Origin: Spiroplasma alleghenense
Lineage (GTDB): Bacteria > Bacillota_I > Bacilli_A > Mycoplasmatales > Mycoplasmataceae
Direction: 5' to 3'
NCBI RefSeq assembly: GCF_003363775.1
Contig: NZ_CP031376.1
Span: 620,001-684,000 of the forward strand
Length of the DNA: 64,000 nucleotides
The position numbers were made by a program, and so were the translations under genes. Position 1 is the first letter of the stretch. Every line of letters begins with the position of its first letter. Under the pieces are notes generated by a model. It was not told the origin of the DNA, did no database searches, and was given only the letters and a program-made list of their open reading frames with translations. Below are positions 26,525 through 38,493 of the stretch, one piece after another.

Positions 26525-26553
26525 AAAACCAGAACAGCAACAGTTCTGGTTTT
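26525..26553 (-). terminator. terminator of lipoprotein B
   Basis: Arms AAAACCAGAAC and GTTCTGGTTTT around a 7-base loop (AGCAACA on the plus strand). The loop is the same as in the terminator of lipoprotein C (27353-27383), while the stem differs by paired changes. Confidence 0.85.
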
Positions 26554-26609
26554 GATTAATATTTAATTTTAATATTGGTTAATAATATGTTTTTGTAAGA
26601 ATAATTAAA

Positions 26610-27212
26610 TTATTCTCCTCCACCATCAACATCAGCTGCAGCAACAGTGATTTCAAATTCACCTTTGATTAATTTTGAGTCTTTTTTAGCTTCAACTTTA
26701 ATTTTTCCTTCTGCTTTAGTGTCTCCTGTAATTGTGTAATCAGTGTCTTTTTTAGCATCTTTTGCTAATTTAGCAATTTCAGTTTGAACTTTTTCTTCAA
26801 TACCTTCATCTCCAACTTTTACACCGTCAATTACAATACCAGTAATGTCAACTAAAACTGCTTTTTCAGTAAATGAAACTTTAACTTTTGATTCAAAAGT
26901 AGTAGCTTCTCCATCTTTTGCTGTTTTAACCACAGCTTCTTCAACACCTTCAACAGCTTTTACTGCTTCAACAGCTGCTTTTTCTGAAAGAGTTTGTTTT
27001 TCTTCTTTTGGCCCTTCTGCTTTTACATCTAATTTAGCAATTGCAGCTTCAACATCAGCTTGTTTAGCGTCTGCTTTTAAAGTAACTGTTAATACTACCT
27101 CAACAGCATCAACTTTATTTTCATCTGTTTTTGGGTCACCACAAGCAACAACAGCTGATCCAGCAGATGCAGTTAAACCGAATGCTGCTAATAATCCTAA
27201 TAATTTTTTCAT
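26610..27212 (-). CDS. spiralin-like lipoprotein B (200 aa)
   Basis: Signal peptide identical to lipoprotein A, anchor Cys24. Two domains: residues about 33-112 (VEVVLTVTLKADAKQADVEA onward, ending VSFTEKAV) and about 113-195, which begins VDITGIVIDGVKVG. From memory, S. citri spiralin contains a very similar VDISGVVID string, which is the main reason for the spiralin-like name. No Trp or mature Cys apart from the anchor. The second domain is nearly the same as that of lipoprotein C, including a 70-base DNA stretch that is identical. RBS AAAGGAGAG before the ATG. Confidence 0.87.
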   Translation of the reverse strand: MKKLLGLLAAFGLTASAGSAVVACGDPKTDENKVDAVEVVLTVTLKADAKQADVEAAIAKLDVKAEGPKEEKQTLSEKAAVEAVKAVEGVEEAVVKTAKDGEATTFESKVKVSFTEKAVLVDITGIVIDGVKVGDEGIEEKVQTEIAKLAKDAKKDTDYTITGDTKAEGKIKVEAKKDSKLIKGEFEITVAAADVDGGGE

Positions 27213-27260
27213 ATTATTTGTCTCTCCTTTTTTCTGTTTTTTTTGTCTTATTTTTTAGTT

Positions 27261-27289
27261 GGTAATTTTCATTACCTTTACATATTATA
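27261..27289 (-). promoter_or_regulatory. promoter -10 box and inverted repeat of lipoprotein B
   Basis: TATAAT (27284-27289, minus strand) followed by TGTAAA and the inverted repeat GGTAAT-GAAA-ATTACC (27261-27276). The flanking TTGTAATATAATATxTAAAGGTAAT is shared with the promoter of lipoprotein C. Confidence 0.6.
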
Positions 27290-27352
27290 TTACAAAAAAA
27301 GTCAAAATTACTTTAAATTTAACATTTTTAAGTTGTTTTTTAGAAAAAATAA

Positions 27353-27383
27353 AAAAACCGAAACAGCAACAGTTTCGGTTTTT
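27353..27383 (-). terminator. terminator of lipoprotein C
   Basis: Arms AAAAACCGAAAC and GTTTCGGTTTTT around the same 7-base loop as the terminator of lipoprotein B. Confidence 0.85.
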
Positions 27384-27439
27384 GGTAAATACTTGATTTT
27401 TATGTTTTTAATAAATTAATAGTAACTAAATAGTTTTAC

Positions 27440-28039
27440 TTATTCAGCTGCAGCAACAGTAATTTCAAATGAACCAGTGATTAATTTTGAATCTTTTGTA
27501 GCTTCAACTTTAATTGTTCCTTCTGCTTCAGTGTTTCCTGTAATTGTGTAATCAGTGTCTTTTTTAGCATCTTTTGCTAATTTAGCAATTTCAGTTTGAA
27601 CTTTTGCTTCGATATCTTCATCTCCAACTTTTACATCTTCAATTTTGATATCTTTAATATCTACTTTTTGAGCTGGTAATGCTTTTTCAGTAAATTTAAC
27701 TGTTACTTCCATGTCAAATGCAGGAGTATTTTCTCTTGAAGCTGGTAATTCAACTTTTGGAGCTGCTACTGCTAAATCTTTAGTTGAAGCATCATTATTA
27801 ATTTTATCTGCTGCTGCAAGTTGAGATAAAGTTACTTTAGCCTCTTTTGGTCCTTCAGCAGTAAATGATAATGCATTAATTGCTTTTTCAATATCTTCTT
27901 TTTTATCTTCACCTTTTGGTGAGATTGTTAACATTACTTTTACGTCTTCTGCTTTTGATGTGTCACCACAAGCAACAACAGCTGATCCAGCAGATGCAGT
28001 TAAACCGAATGCTGCTAATAATCCTAATAATTTTTTCAT
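27440..28039 (-). CDS. spiralin-like lipoprotein C, apparent mosaic (199 aa)
   Basis: Same signal peptide and anchor Cys24. The N-terminal domain (about 30-120; EDIEKAINALSFTAEGPKEA, ENTPAFDMEVTVKFTEKALP) is closest to lipoprotein D, while the C-terminal domain (IEDVKVGDEDIEAKVQTEIA onward) is closest to lipoprotein B. This chimeric relation suggests exchange between neighbouring copies. No Trp. The RBS is weak (AGGAAACAATAA). Own promoter and terminator. Surface protein of unknown function. Confidence 0.87.
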   Translation of the reverse strand: MKKLLGLLAAFGLTASAGSAVVACGDTSKAEDVKVMLTISPKGEDKKEDIEKAINALSFTAEGPKEAKVTLSQLAAADKINNDASTKDLAVAAPKVELPASRENTPAFDMEVTVKFTEKALPAQKVDIKDIKIEDVKVGDEDIEAKVQTEIAKLAKDAKKDTDYTITGNTEAEGTIKVEATKDSKLITGSFEITVAAAE

Positions 28040-28080
28040 ATTTATTGTTTCCTATTTCTTTCTTTTGTTTATTGATACGC

Positions 28081-28110
28081 GGTAATTTTTAATTACCTTT
28101 AGATATTATA
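28081..28110 (-). promoter_or_regulatory. promoter -10 box and inverted repeat of lipoprotein C
   Basis: TATAAT (28105-28110) followed by TCTAAA and the inverted repeat GGTAAT-TAAAA-ATTACC (28081-28097), at the expected 5' end of the transcript. Confidence 0.6.
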
Positions 28111-28175
28111 TTACAAAAAAGTTGTAAATTCACATTTAATTTATATTTTTATGTGTTTTTGAAAAAAACAGAAAA

Positions 28176-28203
28176 AAAACAAAACAGTTGCTGTTTTGGT
28201 TTT
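28176..28203 (-). terminator. terminator of lipoprotein D
   Basis: Arms CAAAACAG and CTGTTTTG with a 3-base loop, flanked by A and T runs; related to the terminators of B and C. Confidence 0.8.
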
Positions 28204-28236
28204 TGATTTTTATTTAATTTTAGTATTTTTTAATAA

Positions 28237-28848
28237 CTAAACTGTTTCTTCAGTGTCTTCTTCAAGAGTGAATGAAACTTTTCCTTCACCTTTAACTAAT
28301 TTTGCACCTTCAACAGCTTTTACTGTAGCTTCTGTATCAGTAGCTCCGCTAACTGAAATTTCTTTCAATTCGTCATCAGTAAATAATTGTGCAGCTTTTA
28401 AAGCAGCTTTAATTGTAGCTTCTTCGTTATCTGCTAATTCACCTAATTGAGCAGTTTCAACTGTTAAAACTGATAAATCTTTAACTAAAGCTTTTTCAGT
28501 AAATTTAACAGTTACTGTCATGTTAAATGCTGGTGTGTTTTCTTTGCTTGTTGACTCTCCAACTTTTGGAGCTGCCATAGCCATTTTGCTAATTGTTTCG
28601 TCAGTATTAATAGCCATTATAGCTGCTGCTAATGACAATTCATCTTTAACTTCTTTTGGTCCTTCAGCTGTAATTGATAATCCATTGATTGCTTTTTCAA
28701 TATCGTCTTTGCTGTCTTCACCAAGTGGTGTAATTGTTAATTCAACTTTTACGTTTTCTGCTTTTGAGTTATCTCCACAAGCAACAACAGCTGATCCAGC
28801 AGATGCAGTTAGACCGAATGCTGCTAATAATCCTAATAATTTTTTCAT
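28237..28848 (-). CDS. spiralin-like lipoprotein D (203 aa)
   Basis: Shared signal peptide, anchor Cys24. The N-terminal domain resembles that of lipoprotein C (DDIEKAINGLSITAEGPKEV). The C-terminal domain (VLTVETAQLGELADNEEATI, DDELKEISVSGATDTEATVK, KLVKGEGKVSFTL) resembles those of lipoproteins E and F rather than B. It therefore bridges the two C-terminal subfamilies in the cluster. No Trp. RBS is poor (GGGAAATAATTAAT). Own promoter and terminator. Confidence 0.87.
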   Translation of the reverse strand: MKKLLGLLAAFGLTASAGSAVVACGDNSKAENVKVELTITPLGEDSKDDIEKAINGLSITAEGPKEVKDELSLAAAIMAINTDETISKMAMAAPKVGESTSKENTPAFNMTVTVKFTEKALVKDLSVLTVETAQLGELADNEEATIKAALKAAQLFTDDELKEISVSGATDTEATVKAVEGAKLVKGEGKVSFTLEEDTEETV

Positions 28849-28899
28849 ATTAATTATTTCCCATTTCTTTCTTCTATTTATTGTTAAAAGGTAATTTTA

Positions 28900-28937
28900 A
28901 TTACAAATGGTAATTTTAATTACCATTTGTAATTATA
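28900..28937 (-). promoter_or_regulatory. promoter and long palindrome of lipoprotein D
   Basis: A perfect 15-base inverted repeat (arms 28900-28914 and 28919-28933, loop TTTA) abuts and slightly overlaps the -10 box TATAAT (28932-28937). RNA starting about seven bases after the -10 would begin AAATGGTAAT and fold into a terminal hairpin. A further ATTACC half-site follows. The rest of the gap to 29184 holds only the terminator at 29140-29174. Confidence 0.65.
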
Positions 28938-29139
28938 ATACAAAATAACTTAGAAATACAAGAAATATATTATTTCTAACTGCATTGTCAATAAAATTCA
29001 AGCATTCGGATTTATCCTAACCCCTTTTCAACTTATTTTAAAAACGTTTATTTTAATATTAACTTTAACCAGGATTCCTTGACTTGCCAGAAGTTTAATA
29101 ACTTAACTAGAAAATTTCATCTAAAATTATTTGATAAAA

Positions 29140-29174
29140 AAACCTAAAATAACAGCATCTGTTATTTTAGGTTT
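29140..29174 (-). terminator. terminator of lipoprotein E
   Basis: 16-base perfect inverted repeat AAACCTAAAATAACAG (29140-29155) with 29159-29174 and a 3-base loop, followed by T-rich DNA on the minus strand. Confidence 0.85.
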
Positions 29175-29184
29175 ACTAATTAAA

Positions 29185-29529
29185 TTATTCTTCTATTACT
29201 GGTGGATCAACTGGACAAGTTGAAAATTTAACCTCGATTTTTCCTTCGACTAGTTTAGCATTCTTTTTAACTGATAAAGTTGCAGTTGAAGCTTCAATAT
29301 CTGTTACAAGAATTTCTTTTATTTCATCATCTGAGAGTCCAAAAGCTGTTTTTGCTGCCATTAAAATAGTCAAGGCTTTATTATCTTTAATACTTCCCAA
29401 ATCACTTTTTTCAGTAAAGGATGCTAAATCAGTTTTCTTATCAACTGGTTTGTCTCCACAAGCAACAACAGCTGATCCTGCAGATGCAGTTAGACCGAAT
29501 GCTGCTAGTAATCCTAATAATTTTTTCAT
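29185..29529 (-). CDS. single-module spiralin-like lipoprotein E (114 aa)
   Basis: Minimal member of the cluster: the shared signal peptide with anchor Cys24, then just one module (LASFTEKSDLGSIKDNKALT, LSDDEIKEILVTDIEASTAT, KLVEGKIEVKF). It defines the unit that is doubled in the neighbours and repeated about five times in the 21915 product. ATG at 29529 is used rather than an upstream TTG-type start because it begins the signal peptide and has AAAGGAGAAACAT before it. Own promoter and terminator. Confidence 0.85.
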   Translation of the reverse strand: MKKLLGLLAAFGLTASAGSAVVACGDKPVDKKTDLASFTEKSDLGSIKDNKALTILMAAKTAFGLSDDEIKEILVTDIEASTATLSVKKNAKLVEGKIEVKFSTCPVDPPVIEE

Positions 29530-29557
29530 ATGTTTCTCCTTTAAAATATTTAATAGC

Positions 29558-29587
29558 ATTTATCTTAATAAATCTATCTTTATTATA
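29558..29587 (-). promoter_or_regulatory. promoter -10 box and inverted repeat of lipoprotein E
   Basis: TATAAT (29582-29587) in the block GTGTTATTATAATAAAG, shared with lipoprotein F, then the inverted repeat ATTTAT-TAAG-ATAAAT (29558-29573). Confidence 0.55.
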
Positions 29588-29662
29588 ATAACACTAATAT
29601 TTAATAATTTATTCTATTTTATAAGATATTTTTAATAATTATTAAAAAATTATAGGAAATAA

Positions 29663-29690
29663 AAAATCAAAACTATTAAGTTTTGATTTT
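29663..29690 (-). terminator. terminator of lipoprotein F
   Basis: 12-base inverted repeat AAAATCAAAACT (29663-29674) with 29679-29690, loop ATTA, followed by an A/T-rich tail. Confidence 0.8.
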
Positions 29691-29718
29691 GAAATATTTT
29701 AATAATACAAAAATATTA

Positions 29719-30405
29719 TTATTCTTGTCCTTCTGGTTCTGGTTCTGGTTGAGGTTCTGGTTGAGGTTCTGGATCTACAGTTCCACTTTCTTTAACAGTG
29801 AATGAAACTTTTCCTTCACCTTGAACTAATTTAGAATTTTTAGTTGCTTTAACAGTTGCAACACCATCTTTAACATCAGTTACTTCGATTTCTTTTAAGT
29901 AATCTTCTGAGAAGTAAGCAAAAGGAATAATTTCTTTAAATAATTTATCAATTTGAGCTTTAATAGTTTCAGGTTTAGCATCAGCTAATTCTCCTAAATC
30001 AAAATTATCAGCAGTAAACATTTTTAAATCAAATTTACCGATTGTGTATTTAGCAGTCACAGTTACATCAAATTCACCGTCTTCTAATTTATATTCAGTA
30101 TCTTCAATTTCAAAATATTCTAATAGCGCATCAAGCTCTTTATTTGATTCTAATTTATCATCTACAAAACCTTCAACAGCAACTTGGTTGTGCTTGTCTT
30201 CTTTTAATTTTGGAATTTCAAATTCCATTTTAGTTTCTTTGATAATTTTTTCAATTTTGTCTTTATCTTCAGCATTTTTTGGCTTATAAGTTACTCTAAC
30301 GTCAGCAGTCGCTTGTTTTACAGTATCTCCACCACAAGCGACAACAGCTGATCCAGCAGATGCAGTTAAACTGAATGCTGCAAGCAATCCTAATAATTTT
30401 TTCAT
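29719..30405 (-). CDS. spiralin-like lipoprotein F with PEPQ tail (228 aa)
   Basis: Signal peptide as in the other copies with one change (AAFSLTAS), anchor Cys24. N-terminal domain about 30-128 (VRVTYKPKNAEDKDKIEKII, DGEFDVTVTAKYTI); C-terminal domain beginning KMFTADNFDLGELADAKPET and ending KLVQGEGKVSFTV, close to that of lipoprotein D. The C-terminus carries a low-complexity tail of Pro-Glu-Pro-Gln repeats (about 14 residues). RBS AAAGGAGAGACAC before the ATG. First of the cluster in the direction of transcription, with its own promoter and terminator. Confidence 0.86.
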   Translation of the reverse strand: MKKLLGLLAAFSLTASAGSAVVACGGDTVKQATADVRVTYKPKNAEDKDKIEKIIKETKMEFEIPKLKEDKHNQVAVEGFVDDKLESNKELDALLEYFEIEDTEYKLEDGEFDVTVTAKYTIGKFDLKMFTADNFDLGELADAKPETIKAQIDKLFKEIIPFAYFSEDYLKEIEVTDVKDGVATVKATKNSKLVQGEGKVSFTVKESGTVDPEPQPEPQPEPEPEGQE

Positions 30406-30432
30406 GTGTCTCTCCTTTATTTATTTAATAGC

Positions 30433-30462
30433 ATTTACTTTCGTAAATCTACCTTTAATATA
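30433..30462 (-). promoter_or_regulatory. promoter -10 box and inverted repeat of lipoprotein F
   Basis: TATATT (30457-30462) in GTGTTATTATATTAAAG, then the inverted repeat ATTTAC-GAAA-GTAAAT (30433-30448). Compared with lipoprotein E, the last base pair of the stem is changed on both arms (T-A to C-G). Confidence 0.55.
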
Positions 30463-30544
30463 ATAACACTAATATTTAATAAAAATAAATTATTTTTAAA
30501 ATATTTCCAATAAATATTAAAATATTCAAAAAAAAGGAAAAAAA

Positions 30545-30584
30545 TCAACCTTTTTAGAAACAAAATGAGTTTCTTTGAGGTTGA
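30545..30584 (-). terminator. terminator of ABC exporter
   Basis: Two-part stem TCAACC/GGTTGA and AGAAAC/GTTTCT with a small internal loop, preceded on the plus strand by an A-run that gives T-rich DNA after the hairpin on the minus strand. Confidence 0.78.
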
Positions 30585-30601
30585 CTATTTTATTTATTAA
30601 T

Positions 30602-32428
30602 TTATTCCATTAATCCCGCTTCATAAAGATTTTTAAAATGACCAGCTTGAGATTTTAGTTGATTGAAAGTACCAGTTTGGACTATTCCTGCCCCATCAGG
30701 GCCTAAAACAACGATTTGGTCAGCATTCTTAATTGTACTTAAACGGTGAGCGATTGACACTGTGGTGCGCCCTTTCATTAATGATTCTAATTTTTCTTGA
30801 ATTTCTTTTTCAACAATATTATCTAAAGCACTTGTAGCTTCATCAAGAATTAAAATTGTAGGATCTTTTAAGAACATTCTAGCGATAACTAAACGTTGCT
30901 TTTGTCCCCCAGATAATAAGAATCCACGTTCCCCCAAAATAGTATTATAACCATCTGGTCAAGTTTGGATTAGTTCGTGTAATTCAGCTTTTTTACAGGC
31001 CTCAATAACTTGTTCATTGGTTGCTTCAAAAGCTCCATACTTGATATTTTCATAGACATCTCCAAATAAAATTTGAGGCTCTTGTTCAACATAACCAACA
31101 TGACTTAAATAACTTGAAAGATTAACGTCTTTTAAATTAACATTTTCGTTAATAATAATTTTACCCTCAGTTGGATCATAGAAACGTAATAATAGTCTTG
31201 AAATTGTTGATTTACCACTTCCAGTAGCCCCTACAAAGGCATAACTTTTTCCCTCTTTAAAAGTAAAGTCAAATTTTGGTAATACAGTTTTTGTTGGTTT
31301 TTCTGGATAAGCAAAACGGATTCCTTCAAATTTAATATCTCCAGTTATTTTTTCAATAATTTGACCATCAAAGTAATGAGGTTCCATTATTGATGGGGAT
31401 TGTAAAGTTTTATCAATTCTTTGAGCCGCTACTGTTGCCATTGCTAATCCAAAGGCACAGTTCATAATATTAAATAAGGGTCCAATAATCATTCCTTGTG
31501 CTAATGTGAAAGAAGCAAAAGTTTGAGAAAAGAATGTTTTAACAACCTCAGGATTATTGTTATTCCCAAATAATAGCATCGCTGAAATAATTGTTGCAAA
31601 TTGCAACAGTGATACTCCTCCAAATAAAATCGTTAACATTAAGGCTTGCATTTTCCCTACAGGACGACTTCTTTTATAATATTCTTCATGAACATTTTTG
31701 AATCGTTCAGTTTCGTAGTTTTCAGTTCCCGAAGATTTAATCAAACGTACAGTCACAATTCTATCAGTAACATTACCGTTAATCTCTGTTAATACTTGAC
31801 GAACTTTGTAATATCTTTTTGTAGTGATCACAAAGCAAAGTCCCATCGAAATTAAGATAATCATAAATGTGGTGAAAGCTACTAAAGCAATCTGTCATTG
31901 GAAAATAAACATCATTGATAGTGACGCTAAAATTTGGAAGAAAGAAATTCCTACTTGCATTGGAATGTTAACCGCTCAATCACCAAATAGTTGAGAGTCA
32001 GAAACAACATTAGTTAAGATTTCTCCAATTTTTTTATCTGAGTAGTAAGAAATGTCTTGACGAACTAAACGTTCTAAACAACGATTTCTTAAATCAATTT
32101 CAATTTTTTTACCCATCAAATAACCAAGATAGTTAAAAGTAAAAGATGCAATTGAATTGGTAATTACAACTCCAATTCCAACATAAATTAATTTATCTCA
32201 TGGTACTCCTCAATACATCGAGGTTTTTTCACTAATTCCTTTTTCAACCAAAATCGAAGTTGTCATTTGATTTGTTAGAAGCGGAATCATAATTTGACAA
32301 CTAACAATGATAATCATTAATAGAAGCATACGAATTGTTATTTTTCATTCTCTTGCATAATAACCAACTATCATTTTAAAAAACATACCGTTTTTTGGCT
32401 GAGTTGGGTGGTTTTTATTTTTTTTCAA
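30602..32428 (-). CDS. ABC exporter half-transporter with fused membrane and ATPase domains
   Basis: 608 residues: a six-helix ABC type-1 exporter membrane domain (about 30-330) and a nucleotide-binding domain with Walker [10 protein letters not shown], signature LSGGQKQR, Walker [13 protein letters not shown] and switch AHRL. Belongs to the MdlB/multidrug-lipid exporter group; the substrate cannot be told. No ATG gives full length. TTG at 32428 ([20 protein letters not shown]) is preferred because AAAGGTGAAGAA precedes it, and ATG at 32386 lacks a ribosome-binding site. It follows the HNH-like gene by 74 bases and may share its transcript. It could act as a homodimer. Confidence 0.88.
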
Positions 32429-32502
32429 ATTTCTTCACCTTTTCTATCTAAGAAAGTTTCTAAAAAAGATTATACCTAAAAAATGACCATCTTGATAAAA
32501 AA

Positions 32503-33225
32503 TTAAAATTTTCTTTTTTTAAGAATTTTATCAATACGTTTATTCATTTTTTCGTGGATATGAGCTCTTTCGAACTTTCTATTAACACGATGTGCAAAAA
32601 TCGACTCTGTTTGTTCTGAGGAATTTGGCGCTGTTGTGTTTTTATTTTTAGTTTTTATTTCCTTTATTGGTTTTTCTTTAATTTTTTTCTCTTTAACTGG
32701 TTTTTCTTTAATCTTTTTAACTTTTTCTGGTTTTTCAACTTTAATTTCATCAACAACTTCAATTCCTAAAGCTGGATCAAATTGAAATTCAGGTACAAGA
32801 TTTTCTTCTAAAGTTTTTTCTCCCCCTTGCTCACCATCTTTTGATTCAAGATTATCAATTGGAGTTGGTGGTACGTCATCTAGTTCTTCAATGTCAAAAT
32901 CTTCATCCACAATTAATGTTTCTAAAATCGTTAAGTCTTCAATTTTCTCAACTTTTCTTGATAACTGTTGACTGGTTTTAAGTGTGTTACAAGTAATATG
33001 AATGGGCTGTCAATTTTTATAGTGAAATTCTCCACCTAATTCTAGTAAAACAATGAAACCAATTTCTCAACTTAAGTCATTGGTTAAATCATATGCCTCA
33101 TAAAAATTCATTGTTTTACTACATCAAGGACAATCTAGTTGCATTGGAAAAATCGGACCTGCAAGTCCTAATTTTGTCGCATAATTAATTCATAATTTTT
33201 GCAATTCAATTTTTTTAAATTCCAT
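32503..33225 (-). CDS. degenerate HNH-like zinc protein with charged tail (240 aa)
   Basis: N-terminal domain (about 28-85): CPWC (Cys32, Cys35), then SWEIGFIVLLELGG, NWQPIHITCNTLK (His76, Cys79, Asn80). This follows the HNH pattern W-E-I-D-H-I...GG....N-L-Q-P-L-H-x-x-C-N-x-x-K, but the catalytic Asp-His is Gly56-Phe57. The fold and a C-C-H-C zinc site may be kept while nuclease activity is lost; this is my inference. Residues 110-140 are acidic; from 165 the sequence is Lys-rich with repeated KEK/KPVKEK units, then a basic helical end. ATG at 33225 has TACTGGAGGTAACT. It starts 31 bases after the rRNA terminator stem, leaving little room for a promoter. Confidence 0.7.
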
Positions 33226-33255
33226 AGTTACCTCCAGTAAAAAGCTGTTTTAAAT

Positions 33256-33281
33256 AGGAAAAAACAGTCTTTCGACTGTTT
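33256..33281 (-). terminator. rRNA operon terminator
   Basis: AAACAGTC-GAAA-GACTGTTT stem with tetraloop (33262-33281), followed on the minus strand by TTTTCC. It lies directly after the 5S gene. Confidence 0.85.
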
Positions 33282-33284
33282 GTG

Positions 33285-33391
33285 AACTGGCACCGTGCTA
33301 TTTTGCACTTTCGTACTATCGTCGCCGCAATAGAGCTTAACTTCTGTGTTCGGCATGGGAACAGGTGTGACCTCTACGCTATGGGCACCAG
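33285..33391 (-). rRNA. rrf: 5S ribosomal RNA
   Basis: About 107 bases. Reads CTGGTGCCCATAGCG at the 5' end, contains the conserved CCCATGCCGAACACAGAAGT segment, and closes with CGGTGCCAG, which pairs with the 5' end. Ends are estimated to a few bases. Lies about 105 bases after the 23S gene and just before the operon terminator. Confidence 0.95.
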
Positions 33392-33499
33392 ATCGGTTTT
33401 TTTGAAACAATAATATCCTTTAATCGAAATTGAAGGTGATTATTCTTTCAAAACTGAACATTAGATTTAACATAAATTTGCAACTTTTTAGATTTTTCT

Positions 33500-36430
<2,931 letters not shown>

Positions 36431-36689
36431 TGCAAATTTATGATTTCAATTTTAGTTTTTTTAATAACAATTGATGTCTAATTTTTTATTTATATAAAAC
36501 AAATAAGAAAATTGTATTTTTTCATCTAATATTCAGTTTTCAAAGAACAATTCTTTTTTCAAAGATTATCAATAATTTGTTGCCAAATTATTCAAATAAT
36601 CTCTGAAAACTAAATAGAACATAAAGGATAGTCGAAGCTGTTAATACACTTAGTCACTTTCAGCTTCATTTACTTAATTCTCTCCATAG

Positions 36690-38208
<1,519 letters not shown>

Positions 38209-38357
38209 AAAAAAATGTGACTATATTTGATTCTGACTATCCTTTATTTTATTAAACTCAAACAAATTGATACAAGTTAAATTGTACAATTAATGATTGT
38301 TGTAAATTGTTCTATTTAGTTTTCAAAGATCATTTGTCGCATATTGCGCCACAAATG

Positions 38358-38386
38358 AATATATAATATTCCAGAATAAAATACAA
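38358..38386 (-). promoter_or_regulatory. rRNA operon promoter
   Basis: TTGTAT (38381-38386) and TATATT (38358-38363) on the minus strand, separated by exactly 17 bases, about 150 bases upstream of the 16S gene. Downstream, TCTTTGAAAACTAAATAGAACA (about 38308-38330) recurs almost unchanged in the 16S-23S spacer and is a likely box A-like or processing element. Confidence 0.7.
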
Positions 38387-38471
38387 CCTTTTTTGCAAAA
38401 AAAATGAATTTTTTTTGCATTTTTCGTCATTATTTTACGAAAGAATATTGATTTAATAATGAAGTTTAAAA

Positions 38472-38493
38472 AAAACCGGATTTAACCGGTTTT
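38472..38493 (-). terminator. terminator of the csoR-copZ-copA operon
   Basis: Arms AAAACCGG and CCGGTTTT, followed by TTTT on the minus strand, immediately after the copA TAG stop. Confidence 0.85.

Larger units (their letters stand above)
26244..26609. other. non-coding spacer with two terminators
   Basis: No plausible gene. It holds the leader of the transporter gene at its left side, an orphan hairpin at 26413-26436 and the terminator of lipoprotein B at 26525-26553. The 88 bases between the two hairpins contain no ORF with a ribosome-binding site. Confidence 0.6.

Noticed and set aside
21915-30405. CRISPR array or prophage in the repeat-rich lipoprotein region
   Set aside because: The repeats are coding modules, leaders and hairpins; no spacer-repeat periodicity, cas, integrase or phage structural gene is seen anywhere in the window.
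36431-36689. tRNA in the 16S-23S spacer
   Set aside because: No acceptor/T-loop pattern is present; only processing stems and a repeated leader motif.
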